Positions 50,023-58,187 of a DNA stretch of 64,000 nucleotides are shown one piece after another. The stretch is from Hyphomicrobiales bacterium (GTDB lineage: Bacteria; Pseudomonadota; Alphaproteobacteria; Rhizobiales; Rhizobiaceae), in contig UCJA01000001.1 of NCBI GenBank assembly GCA_900472675.1, positions 62,001 through 126,000 of the forward strand. The letters are read 5' to 3'. Every line of letters starts with the position of its first letter. Positions within the stretch are counted from its first letter, which is position 1. Below the pieces are notes generated by a model. That model saw only the letters and a program-made list of their open reading frames with translations. It ran no database searches and was not told the origin of the DNA. Both the position numbers and the translations under genes were made by a program.

Positions 50023-51154
50023 ATGCGTGCGGAAATGATCAATGTAGTCGACGAAATCAAGCAGGCCGTAAGCCTGCTGAGGAGGCATCTTTGACTGGGA
50101 TCAGGCGGTAAGACGACTGGACTGGTTGAACAACAAGGCTGAAGATCCGAACCTCTGGAACGACGCCACGGAAGCGCAGAAGCTGATGCGCGAGCGGCAG
50201 AACCTCGATGATTCCATCGCAGGCGTGCGCAAGCTCGAGCAGCAGGTCGATGACAACATCGAGATGATTGCGCTTGGCGAAGAAGAGGGCGATGCGAGCA
50301 TCGTCACGGAAGCCGAAGAGGCGCTGAAGGCGCTGCGCAACGAGGCATCCCGACGCCAGGTGGAAGCCATGCTGTCCGGCGAGGCCGACGGCAACGACAC
50401 TTATGTGGAAGTGCATTCCGGAGCCGGCGGCACGGAAAGCCAGGACTGGGCGAACATGCTTTTGCGCATGTACACCCGCTGGGCCGAGCGCCAGCGCTTC
50501 AAGGTGGAGCTTCTCGAAGTGCATGACGGCGAAGAAGCGGGCATCAAGTCGGCGACACTGCTGGTCAAGGGCCACAATGCCTATGGCTGGCTGAAGACCG
50601 AGTCGGGCGTGCACCGGCTGGTGCGTATCTCGCCCTACGACAGCAATGCTCGCCGTCACACGTCGTTCTCCTCGATCTGGGTCTATCCCGTGGTCGACGA
50701 TTCGATCCAGATCGACATCAACGAAGGCGACTGCCGCATCGATACCTACCGGTCATCCGGTGCGGGCGGACAGCACGTTAACACGACTGATTCGGCCGTG
50801 CGCATCACCCATATGCCTTCGGGCATCGTGGTGGCCTGCCAGCAGGAAAGGTCACAGCACAAGAACCGGGCCACGGCCTGGGAAATGCTGCGTGCCCGCC
50901 TCTACGAGGCCGAGCTGAAGAAGCGCGAGGATGCGGCAAACGCCGAAGCGGCGTCTAAGTCCGAAATCGGCTGGGGCCACCAGATCCGCTCCTACGTGCT
51001 GCAGCCCTACCAGCAGGTCAAGGATCTGCGCACGGGCGTGGTGAGCACGGCACCGGACGATGTGCTGGACGGCGACCTCAACCCCTTCATGGAGGCAGCG
51101 CTCGCCCACCGCATCAGTGGCAAGCCGGACCTTGCCGAGGCCGACGCCGAGTAA
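50023..51154 (+). CDS. prfB: Peptide chain release factor 2, programmed +1 frameshift
   Basis: Terminates at UGA and UAA. Translation starts at ATG 50023 and after 23 codons meets in-frame TGA at 50092-50094 in the context AGGAGG-CAT-CTT-TGA-C: an internal Shine-Dalgarno, slippery CTT and the autoregulatory stop. Reading continues in +1 from GAC 50093, giving about 376 residues. The GGQ motif is at 248-250 ([10 protein letters not shown]). The codon-recognition tripeptide, SPF in E. coli, reads SPY ([10 protein letters not shown]). Confidence 0.96.
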
Positions 51155-51179
51155 CACCGGCTCCTCGATATATTCGAAT

Positions 51180-51217
51180 ACAAGAATGGCCGGATCAGCA
51201 GATCCGGCCATTCTTGT
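51180..51217 (+). terminator. Terminator between prfB and nadK
   Basis: A perfect 17-bp stem, ACAAGAATGGCCGGATC with GATCCGGCCATTCTTGT, loop AGCA. It lies between converging prfB and nadK, with T-rich sequence in both outer arms, so it may serve both. Confidence 0.8.
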
Positions 51218-51269
51218 ATGTGGGGCAGGCCGCCCGATACGTCTTCGGCGTCCGCTTGACTGCCCAGGC

Positions 51270-52043
51270 TCAGGTATTGAACTGTTCGGCGAGGATACGG
51301 TCCGACCAGGAGTGATCCGGATCGGACAGGATGCGGGCCCTGAGTTCAGGCATCTGGGCGATGCGGACATGCAGCACAGACTTCACCTCGGTATTGTCGG
51401 CGACGGCATTCACCGGCCGCTTTTCCGGTTCCAGAATTGTTAGATCGACGCAGACATGGTTGGGCAGCAACGCGCCCCGCCAACGGCGCGGCCGGAAGGC
51501 GGAGACCGGGGTCATGGCGAGCAGCGGTGCTTCCAGCGGCAGGATCGGTCCGTGGGCGGAGAGGTTATAGGCGGTGGAGCCGGCGGGCGTGGCGATCATC
51601 AGGCCGTCGCAGATCAGTTCTTCCAGCCGCACGTGACCATCGATCTCCACCTTCAGCTTGGCCGCCTGGTAGGATTGCCGGAACAGGTAGACCTCGTTGA
51701 TGGCAAGCGCCACGTCCTCTGTGCCGTCGGCATTGGTGGTGGTCATGCGCAGCGGGTGGAACTCGTTTTCCACGGCGGCGGTGACGCGGGCGTGCAGCTT
51801 GTCCGCGCGGTAGTCGTTCATCAGGAAGCCGACGGACCCGCAGTTCATGCCATAGACGCGCTTGCCGTTGTGGATCGTCTCGTGAAGGGTCTGCAGCATG
51901 AAGCCATCACCCCCGAGCGCGACGACGATATCGGCCTCATCGATGGGAATGTTGCCGTAGAGGCCGACCAGTTCCGTGAGGGCTGCCTGGGACTCGGGCG
52001 CCGCTGACGCAAGGACGTGGAGCTTGGGTGGGCTTGACGACAT
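51270..52043 (-). CDS. nadK: NAD kinase
   Basis: Makes NADP from NAD and ATP. The 257 residues show the GGDG motif (IVVALGGDGFMLQTL), GMNCGSVGFLMN, the NE/D region INEVYLFRQ and the conserved GLMIATPAGSTAYNLSAHGPIL. ATG 52043 (MSSSPPKLHVLASA) is chosen; a 64-codon Arg-rich extension is a GC-rich artefact. The 269 bp up to the tRNA hold only its presumed promoter. Confidence 0.94.
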   Translation of the reverse strand: MSSSPPKLHVLASAAPESQAALTELVGLYGNIPIDEADIVVALGGDGFMLQTLHETIHNGKRVYGMNCGSVGFLMNDYRADKLHARVTAAVENEFHPLRMTTTNADGTEDVALAINEVYLFRQSYQAAKLKVEIDGHVRLEELICDGLMIATPAGSTAYNLSAHGPILPLEAPLLAMTPVSAFRPRRWRGALLPNHVCVDLTILEPEKRPVNAVADNTEVKSVLHVRIAQMPELRARILSDPDHSWSDRILAEQFNT

Positions 52044-52312
52044 GAATGGGCCTTTCGACGGAGCCGCCGCCCAAGGGCGTGCACGGACAGCGGGTGACCG
52101 GACGCGGCGAGGGGGGAGGATGTCCGGCCTTGGCTGGTAGGTATAGAAAATACGGCGCGAGACACAAGCGCTTTGCGCGCGCCCGCCACTGCGCCCGCCG
52201 CATCCTCTCCGTCTCGCCGGAGCCTGTAGCGCCACATGGGACCTGACGCGCGGGCCTGAGCGGCAGTTTTCTCTTTACAGCCCGCACGAATCTGATAATT
52301 CCCACGGCCAGT

Positions 52313-52388
<76 letters not shown>

Positions 52389-52462
52389 TAAACACAATCA
52401 ATACAGTCATTTAGCGTTACACATTTTTCGACCATTTTACAGGCCAGCGCGCATTTTACCGT

Positions 52463-53500
52463 TTATGCTCGGTTCGTTCCCCTCCCAATAGCGTCGATGA
52501 TGTCCTGCCCGGCAAGGTAATGGCGGCGGATAATGGCCTCTGCTTCGTCGCGTGCGTGCCCGGAAATCTCGGCGATCAGCTGGATCTTCTCCTCATGTGG
52601 CCGGTCAAGGTTAGCATAGGCGTAGGTGATCGCGGTCCCGCGCAGGTCATGGAACGTCACGCCGCTGATCCCCAGCCGGGACATCTCTTTCCGCCATGAT
52701 GACTTGAAGCCGCTCGAGGTCCAGTTCTGACCGAACGAGTTCACCAGGACCCTCTGGCGTCCGCTGGCTTTTGCTTCAGCCAGGATGGGCGCGATTGCTG
52801 GAGCTGCGCTGATCCGCACGCGGGCGCCGGTCTTGTGTTGCTTGATCGAGACGCGTTCGCCGTCGAAGGCGATCATCGGCATGGTCAGAAGGTCGGCTTG
52901 GCGCTGCATTGTCCAGAGAGCCATGCAGGCCACGTTGCGGATATGCGGGGCGGCGCGCGTGAGGATCGTGTTGATTTGATCGATCGTCCACACGGTATCG
53001 CGGCGGCTGCCCTCATGGAGGCGCTCGACCCGTTCAAGCGGATTGCGCAGGATGATCTCGTTATCCTTCGCCCATGCGAACACGCGCGCCAGCAAGCCAA
53101 GGTGCATGTCTGCCGATCGAGGCGAGTCCTTCATGGTGTCGCGCCAGTCGAGAAACAGCCGGCGGCTTCCACGGGCTTCCACGGCTGAAATTGGGAACGT
53201 CTCGAACTCCGCGCGGATGGCGCCGAACATGCGCTCGTAATCTTTGCGGGTGGTGGGCGAGAGCGTCTTATATTTCGCAGTCTTGCGGAAGTCATCGATG
53301 AGAGCCGGGATGGCGCCCGAGATCACCCGTTCCGGCCGATCGCGCGTCAGGCGCACGAACTCTTGGGTGAATGCTTTCGTCCCGGGCTTTGACATGATGC
53401 GCGGAGCACCCTTGCCACGCCACGCATAGTAGTAGGTCTCGACCGACCCATCAGCCAACTTTACGTTGACCTTATGCACGCCCACGAGCTTGCCTTCCAT
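52463..53500 (-). CDS. int: Phage tyrosine-type integrase
   Basis: Site-specific recombinase of 345 residues. It has an N-terminal arm/SAM-like core-binding region (about 60-160, with KYKTLSPTTRKDYERMFG) and a catalytic domain with the first Arg in LWTMQRQADLL, Lys in the beta-hairpin QHKTGARVRI, HxxR in FHDLRGTAITYA, the second His in ISGHARDEAEAIIRRHYL and Tyr in that last string. It is the final gene of the leftward operon. Confidence 0.93.
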   Translation of the reverse strand: MEGKLVGVHKVNVKLADGSVETYYYAWRGKGAPRIMSKPGTKAFTQEFVRLTRDRPERVISGAIPALIDDFRKTAKYKTLSPTTRKDYERMFGAIRAEFETFPISAVEARGSRRLFLDWRDTMKDSPRSADMHLGLLARVFAWAKDNEIILRNPLERVERLHEGSRRDTVWTIDQINTILTRAAPHIRNVACMALWTMQRQADLLTMPMIAFDGERVSIKQHKTGARVRISAAPAIAPILAEAKASGRQRVLVNSFGQNWTSSGFKSSWRKEMSRLGISGVTFHDLRGTAITYAYANLDRPHEEKIQLIAEISGHARDEAEAIIRRHYLAGQDIIDAIGRGTNRA

Positions 53501-53678
53501 TCTTCCAGTCCCTCAAAGCCCGTTCTGCAGGGTCGTCTTCACGATCAACCGCGACAAAGCTCTTGGGGGCGAATTCGATCTCGCCTGATGGGTGCATGAC
53601 CACCCTAACGTTGTGCATAGCCGCGGCAGCCGCAGCATCTGCTATTTCGGACTTGGTGTAAGTGCGAGCCCTACTCAT
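53472..53678 (-). CDS. Small hypothetical protein overlapping int
   Basis: A 68-residue basic protein starting MSRARTYTKSEIADAAAAAAMHNVRV, which looks like a small helix-turn-helix-like N-terminus, then VMHPSGEIEF. It overlaps the integrase start by 29 bases. Rhizobial prophages often have a short gene of this build directly before int; a role as excisionase or integration cofactor is possible but unproven. Confidence 0.6.
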   Translation of the reverse strand: MSRARTYTKSEIADAAAAAAMHNVRVVMHPSGEIEFAPKSFVAVDREDDPAERALRDWKNGRQARGRA

Positions 53679-53730
53679 CGGTCTTTGTCCACAGGCTATC
53701 CACAGCTTGGCGGAACGCGGCGCGGGTCAT
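53671..53730 (-). CDS. Possible 19-residue coupled mini-ORF
   Basis: MTRAAFRQAVDSLWTKTDE, starting with ATG overlapping the upstream stop (ATGA, 53727-53730) and ending within the next start (ATGAGTAG). Its perfect coupling on both sides suggests it is at least translated. It may only pass ribosomes along. Confidence 0.3.
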   Translation of the reverse strand: MTRAAFRQAVDSLWTKTDE

Positions 53731-53957
53731 GTCTCGCTCCCTTCGTCTGCGGGGTGGGGCTGAACCTTCTCGGCAGCTAAGGAGATTGCCTCATCTTCTG
53801 CCATCCACTCAAGTTGAAGCTGCAAAAACGTAATCATGTTTTTGATTTCGCGAGCTCCAATGTTCCCCTCAACGGTAAGAGAAAACCGTGCTCCCTTTGA
53901 AAGAGGACCGGCCATAAGGATGCGTCTTTCAGGCGGTATGCAGGGCATCTCGCTCAT
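53727..53957 (-). CDS. Phage hypothetical protein (76 residues)
   Basis: Starts MSEMPCIPPERRILMAGPLS, then FSLTVEGNIGAREIKNMITFLQLQLEWMAEDE: a strand-helix protein without a known motif. Its ATG overlaps the stop of the preceding gene by 4 bases. Confidence 0.6.
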   Translation of the reverse strand: MSEMPCIPPERRILMAGPLSKGARFSLTVEGNIGAREIKNMITFLQLQLEWMAEDEAISLAAEKVQPHPADEGSET

Positions 53958-54448
53958 TCTGCAGAGCCCTCCGATGCGAGGGCGGCTTCTACGGCGCGAA
54001 TGCCGCGCGAACAATCGTTCTCGCCGTCTACATTCTCCATCACTTCCAGCGCGATTTTCATCGCCTCCCGCAGTCTCGCGATCTCCGCCGCCTGGCTCTG
54101 CTCTACCGTGGGCGCTTCGGTCGGAACGCCGACAGCGAAATAACCTCGGCCGTGAATGGCAGCCTCACGAATTACAGTCGCCTCGTCGTAGTCTTTGGCG
54201 CTCAGAAACAGCCCGTCGCCTTTTCTGTTGACCACCCAGCCCACCGGCTGCGGTGCCTGCTCTACCGGGGGAGAGAAGGCTGCATAGAGCGGAGTAAACT
54301 CGGTTTTCGATGTGCTGCGAATGACTGGCTTCGTAAAGCTCAATTCGGTATCGAGCAAAACACCAGAAAGGTCATATCGCTTCACAAGGTAGGCTGTCGG
54401 AACCTGCGCTGCGCTCGCCTTGAGGGCGTCTCCTGTGGGGTTGGTCAT
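53954..54448 (-). CDS. Phage hypothetical protein (164 residues)
   Basis: No recognised domain. The second half has FLSAKDYDEATVIREAAIHGRGYFAVG followed by a coiled-coil-like helix QAAEIARLREAMKIALEVMENV, a tail seen in many small alphaproteobacterial prophage proteins. The N-terminal half includes a PVGWVV-type strand. Coupled by ATGA on both sides. Confidence 0.62.
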   Translation of the reverse strand: MTNPTGDALKASAAQVPTAYLVKRYDLSGVLLDTELSFTKPVIRSTSKTEFTPLYAAFSPPVEQAPQPVGWVVNRKGDGLFLSAKDYDEATVIREAAIHGRGYFAVGVPTEAPTVEQSQAAEIARLREAMKIALEVMENVDGENDCSRGIRAVEAALASEGSAE

Positions 54449-54768
54449 TGCTGTGCCTTCCGCTGGCTAGGGATCGCGACGATGTTCGTGAGGTCTGGAT
54501 CCGGGCGCTGCCCATCGCCACCAAACTTGGCGCAGTAGCTGCCGATCGCGCGCTTCAGGACGTTCTCTGGAGATGCGTCCATGCGCTCCGCCGTCCTCAT
54601 GATGAGTTCGATCTGTGCGCTGGACAGCGTCAGGGGCGGCGCTGGCATCTTATCGAGCGCTGCGTTGATGGCCTCTACGAAGGCAGGCCCGGGGCCAAGC
54701 TTGCCGCCGTGCCGTGAGTGCCAGGCCTGCCACGCGGCTGCGATCATCTCTGGAGTGGCGCGGGTCAT
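54445..54768 (-). CDS. Phage hypothetical protein (107 residues)
   Basis: Starts MTRATPEMIAAAWQAWHSRHG, a string common in prophage proteins, with a likely amphipathic helical core AQIELIMRTAERMDASPENVLKRAIG. Coupled by ATGA to both neighbours. Function unknown. Confidence 0.6.
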   Translation of the reverse strand: MTRATPEMIAAAWQAWHSRHGGKLGPGPAFVEAINAALDKMPAPPLTLSSAQIELIMRTAERMDASPENVLKRAIGSYCAKFGGDGQRPDPDLTNIVAIPSQRKAQQ

Positions 54769-55148
54769 CTGCTCACAACCTCTCCTGTGCGGGTATCGAT
54801 CACCTCGCCGTTCATCTTCTTGCGATAGCGATCGCTGAACCCGCTCGACTTCTTTTTCCCGAGAATGCGCTTGATCTGGTTGCGGTTGACCTTGGCCCGG
54901 ACTGTCGCTTCAGTTTTCGTCTTCGCCGCATGAACCTTGGCGGTTACGGCCTGAAGGTTGCTTTCTCTGTTCTCGCCTCCGAGCCAAAGGGGCGTGATAT
55001 GGTCAAACTCGGCTTTCACACCATCGCGGAACTCGACGCTTGAGACAGCGCATACCCATCCTTGGCGGGCAAGTATCCGGCGCTTACAGGCGTCTGAGGG
55101 CATGCTGTCATCGGTCTTGCCGATCCACTCCGGAACGCTGCGGGTCAT
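54765..55148 (-). CDS. HNH endonuclease-type phage protein
   Basis: A 127-residue protein with the HNH core FDHITPLWLGGENRESNLQAV followed by HAAKTKTEA, the usual DH...N...H/K layout. The flanking cysteines of the common zinc-binding version are reduced to Cys21 and Cys33-like positions only. The basic C-terminus (KRILGKKKSSGFSDRYRKK) may bind DNA. A role in DNA processing or packaging is inferred. Confidence 0.78.
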   Translation of the reverse strand: MTRSVPEWIGKTDDSMPSDACKRRILARQGWVCAVSSVEFRDGVKAEFDHITPLWLGGENRESNLQAVTAKVHAAKTKTEATVRAKVNRNQIKRILGKKKSSGFSDRYRKKMNGEVIDTRTGEVVSR

Positions 55149-55381
55149 TCGCCCAGCTCCCTTGCCAGAGCCTTGCCGGCGCTCGTGAGCTTCAGCAGAG
55201 GCCCGCCGTCCATGCGGTAGGCGAGATCACGGTCGAGGATGTAACGCTCGACATCCGTGTTCGCTGTGCCGGCCGGGTTGCGCTTCTGGTAGATCCGCTT
55301 GACGAGCTTCTCCGCCTCGAGCTGGATGTTGAGACGCCCGACAGCGCGGGTCTGTGCCATGGTGGCTTCGTAGCGGCTCAT
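55145..55381 (-). CDS. Phage hypothetical protein (78 residues)
   Basis: Starts MSRYEATMAQTRAVGRLNIQ with KLVKRIYQKRNPAGTANTDVERYILDRDLAYRMD and a basic/helical end LTSAGKALARELGE. The LKLTSAGKALA part resembles the wing of a winged-helix protein. Function unknown. ATGA coupling at both ends. Confidence 0.58.
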   Translation of the reverse strand: MSRYEATMAQTRAVGRLNIQLEAEKLVKRIYQKRNPAGTANTDVERYILDRDLAYRMDGGPLLKLTSAGKALARELGE

Positions 55382-56046
55382 GCTGCGGCCCTCGCGATCT
55401 GGTCGATGTTGCCGTGCTGGACGGTGAAGGTGTAGGCGACCACCCACGGGTTCGCGTCCCATGCGCCAGCGCCATTGATGCTGTCCCAAAGCCGGTGATA
55501 CCAGGCAACCGGTGAGAGGTAGGTGCCAGGCGCAACCTTGACCATTGGCCCCGTCATCGTTTGCTCGCTGGTGATATCTGCGCCCTCGGCAATAGCGTCA
55601 GATCCGCTGATGTCCTTCAGGCGCTCTACCCGCACGTCGGTCACCGTGAGCGTCAGGCGGGAAGCCCAGCGTGGCATGTGAATCGATGGACGCCAGCCGC
55701 CCGTGACGCGCAGAGGTCGCTTGTCTGCGACAGGGTACTGCTCGCACATGGCGGTGTAGCCGTCGCCGGCGCTGGCGGCGTAGAAGATGGTCGCGACATC
55801 TGTCGCCCATCCATTGCAGCGCCATGCCTCGCGCACCCAGAGGTGGTCACCAACTTGGATGCGGACATAGTCTGGCGCGTGTTTCGGAACGTCTTCTTCA
55901 GACACTCCGACCATGCCGCCGAATATGTGGAAAGAGCCGTTTTCCATCTGCTCGATGCCATTGAACATCCGCCGTGTCTGCGTCTTTCTGCCGGCGAGCA
56001 GTGCGCGCACCATCGGCGCTGAGAAGAGTATGGGTCTGTCGGTCAT
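55378..56046 (-). CDS. ASCH/PUA-like phage protein
   Basis: A 222-residue protein with the typical opening PILFSAPMVRALLAGRKTQTRR and VGDHLWVREAW, then RLTLTVTDVRVERLKDISGSDAIAEG. I recognise this as the ASCH-like protein found in many prophages, with the R-K-T-Q-T-R-R string of the family. Probably binds RNA or modified nucleotides; exact activity unknown. Confidence 0.75.
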   Translation of the reverse strand: MTDRPILFSAPMVRALLAGRKTQTRRMFNGIEQMENGSFHIFGGMVGVSEEDVPKHAPDYVRIQVGDHLWVREAWRCNGWATDVATIFYAASAGDGYTAMCEQYPVADKRPLRVTGGWRPSIHMPRWASRLTLTVTDVRVERLKDISGSDAIAEGADITSEQTMTGPMVKVAPGTYLSPVAWYHRLWDSINGAGAWDANPWVVAYTFTVQHGNIDQIARAAA

Positions 56047-56534
56047 GCTGCATACCCCGAATTTCCGAGACGGTAGCTGAGTTCTTCCCGCGTCGTCGTG
56101 AAGTCTCGGTGCAAGATCCCGGTCCCGCCTTCGTCGTCCCATGCCTTGATGTTGCGCTCGAAGTCATCAATCAGGATGTCCCCCGGGGCATGCATGAACA
56201 GCGGCTTGTTGCGGCCGCCCATGACCGGGAGAATGATGCAGTTCTCCGACAGATGCTCCCGCACCCATGCCCGCTTTTGGCGGGCCACGTGGGCGTAGTT
56301 GGACTTCGGGCATGCCGTCAGGATGATCGGGTCGATCCACGAGACGCTGTCGAAGAACTTCTTCGCTCCATCGCATACCGGCATGTCCCGGAAATAGCTG
56401 TCGTGCGAGTTGATGAGCGACCACATGTCGTCATCAGCCTGGTCGCGGTGATCAAGACCGAAAGTCGCGGGAAAGTGGGCGTCAAAGTCAGCCATGACGC
56501 CATCGAGGTCGAGGTAGAGGCGGGGGAAGTTCAT
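56043..56534 (-). CDS. HAD-family 5'-deoxyribonucleotidase-like phage protein
   Basis: The 163 residues open with YLDLDGVMADFD (nucleophile and acid/base Asp), continue with the motif II-like ILTACPKSNYAHVARQKRAWV and end with ILIDDFERNIKAWDDEGGTGI (motifs III/IV). This is the layout of the NT5C/YorS-type 5'(3')-deoxyribonucleotidases that phages use to adjust nucleotide pools. ATG 56534 is coupled to the upstream gene; the frame is open to 56636. Confidence 0.75.
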   Translation of the reverse strand: MNFPRLYLDLDGVMADFDAHFPATFGLDHRDQADDDMWSLINSHDSYFRDMPVCDGAKKFFDSVSWIDPIILTACPKSNYAHVARQKRAWVREHLSENCIILPVMGGRNKPLFMHAPGDILIDDFERNIKAWDDEGGTGILHRDFTTTREELSYRLGNSGYAA

Positions 56535-56779
56535 GCTGCACCTCCCTTGCTCTGCCAGATGGACAGGCGCTCCTCGATGCCATGCACAAGACCTTCGTTT
56601 AGCATCGCAGCGGCAAGACGCGCATTCCCGCCGCACGCAGCGAGGAGAACCACGGCGAACGTATGTTCCGCCGTCACTAGGATATCGGAACTGTGCCGCG
56701 CTGGGTCGCGACCATCAACGATGGCCTTGCATGCCGAGAGCGCGCGCTGGGTATCTTTCTTGTGATCGTCATTGGTCAT
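56531..56779 (-). CDS. Phage hypothetical protein (82 residues)
   Basis: Helical protein starting MTNDDHKKDTQRALSACKAI with TFAVVLLAACGGNARLAAAMLNEGLVHGIEERL. No known domain. ATGA coupling to ninB upstream and to the nucleotidase downstream. Confidence 0.58.
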   Translation of the reverse strand: MTNDDHKKDTQRALSACKAIVDGRDPARHSSDILVTAEHTFAVVLLAACGGNARLAAAMLNEGLVHGIEERLSIWQSKGGAA

Positions 56780-57555
56780 GCGTTCAGCTCCTCAACGGTG
56801 CAATCCAGCACCTCGGCAAAGTGGGCTAGGGCGCTCGCGCGTAGGTTCGGGTAGACGGATGGATCGGCTTTGATCTGAGCGTCGGCGGATACGAAGAACG
56901 CCTTGATGTGATCGTGGAGGGGAGGCTTCAAAGCTTCCTTCCACGTGTCTTTGGCATCAGCCAGGATGCCGCGCTTTGCCTGCGCCTCGATTTCCTTCAT
57001 CGCAGGGATCGACAGAAGCTTGCGGCCGCACTCAACGACGGCTGCTCGCTCGACTTCGGAAAGGGTGGCAGCGGAGGACGCTGGAGGGGGAGCATCCTCC
57101 GCTGCGGCCGGTAACGACGGGGAATCGCCACCAGCATCCGGCGCGGACGGGGATGCGCCGGGATCGGGGGCCTTCGGTTCCTTGAACACAACGCCACGCT
57201 CGGCGCCGAAGGCATAGATCAGTTCGATCAGGTTGCTCATCTCCTCGATCGTCAATGTCGAGGTGTGCATGCCAAGCGGGACGTAGGTACCTTTGTCGAT
57301 GCCTGGCACCACGCGCGCATGGCGAAGCGAGGCGGTAAACATGTCCTTCCAGTCGTCCAAGTCGAGAAACTGCCCGTGCCACTCGACCTGCTTTGCCACC
57401 TCGCCGAGCATCGCATGCAGCTTCGAATTCTGCTCCGTGGAGCGGCTTTTCTTCCGGAAGGTGACGACAGTCCCCATCTCGACATTGCGCGCCCACACGG
57501 CGATCTTCTGTCGGTCGTCAGGCCCGTTGATCGTGACAGTCTCGCGGGTGCTCAT
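56776..57555 (-). CDS. ninB: NinB-family recombination protein with C-terminal extension
   Basis: Residues 1-125 match the NinB (lambda Orf) fold: FRKKSRSTEQNSKLHAMLGEVAKQVEWHG, DWKDMFTASLRHARVVPG and MSNLIELIYAFGAERGV. A Pro/Ala-rich linker (about 130-165) and a helical extension of about 95 residues follow, not part of lambda Orf. NinB/Orf mediates RecFOR-independent loading of recombination proteins. It lies next to the exonuclease and ERF genes. Confidence 0.82.
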   Translation of the reverse strand: MSTRETVTINGPDDRQKIAVWARNVEMGTVVTFRKKSRSTEQNSKLHAMLGEVAKQVEWHGQFLDLDDWKDMFTASLRHARVVPGIDKGTYVPLGMHTSTLTIEEMSNLIELIYAFGAERGVVFKEPKAPDPGASPSAPDAGGDSPSLPAAAEDAPPPASSAATLSEVERAAVVECGRKLLSIPAMKEIEAQAKRGILADAKDTWKEALKPPLHDHIKAFFVSADAQIKADPSVYPNLRASALAHFAEVLDCTVEELNA

Positions 57556-58187
57556 GCTGCCTGCCGCTCGTAGATGCCCAGCAGAGCTGAGACCTTTGCA
57601 TCGACCTCAGTCTCCAGGAAAAGCCGAACAGCGTCTTCCAGGTCGGTGATCATGTCCTCGTTGCGAGCCACGCGCTTGACGAAGAGTTGCATGCTTTCCG
57701 GAAGGCGAGGATCGTAGGAGACGAAGTCGCACCACTGGCGGCCGGTGCAGGCCATCTGCCACATCATCTGCGTGACATACTTGGTCGGGATCTCCTGCTT
57801 GATCAGGGTGTCGATATGCGTTGCCGTGTTCGGGCATTTGATTTCGACGAGCCCTGTTTCCTCCACCAAGCCGTCAGGAGAGGCGCCGGCATCCGCGATG
57901 GATGGATGAACCACAAACGCTACTTGCTCGACTGTGGCGTCCTGCATGAACTCGTAGGCGACACGCGCATTCGCCTCCTGGTCGGTCCCCCACTGCATCG
58001 TAGCGTTGGTGAACCCTTCGGCAGCAACGCCAGTCAGGCGCTCGGCGATCAGCTCTGCCGCATAGTTGGCGCGCGACGCACCCCAACCTGATTTCGTCTT
58101 GGCGATGACGTCGGACACGCGGGACGCAGTAACCTTGCCGCAGCGCAGCGCATGCCACTCCGGGCTACCCTGAATGATCTCATCCAT
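57552..58187 (-). CDS. YqaJ viral recombinase / lambda-exonuclease-family nuclease
   Basis: A 211-residue 5'-3' exonuclease of the PD-(D/E)XK fold: opening QGSPEWHALRCGKVTASRVSDV, MQWGTDQEANARVAYE, then the active site ASPDGLVEETGLVEIKCPNTATH (Asp...Glu-x-Lys). ATG 58187 lies inside the end of the ERF gene (8-base overlap). With ERF it forms a phage double-strand-break repair pair, as Red-alpha with Red-beta. Confidence 0.88.
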   Translation of the reverse strand: MDEIIQGSPEWHALRCGKVTASRVSDVIAKTKSGWGASRANYAAELIAERLTGVAAEGFTNATMQWGTDQEANARVAYEFMQDATVEQVAFVVHPSIADAGASPDGLVEETGLVEIKCPNTATHIDTLIKQEIPTKYVTQMMWQMACTGRQWCDFVSYDPRLPESMQLFVKRVARNEDMITDLEDAVRLFLETEVDAKVSALLGIYERQAA

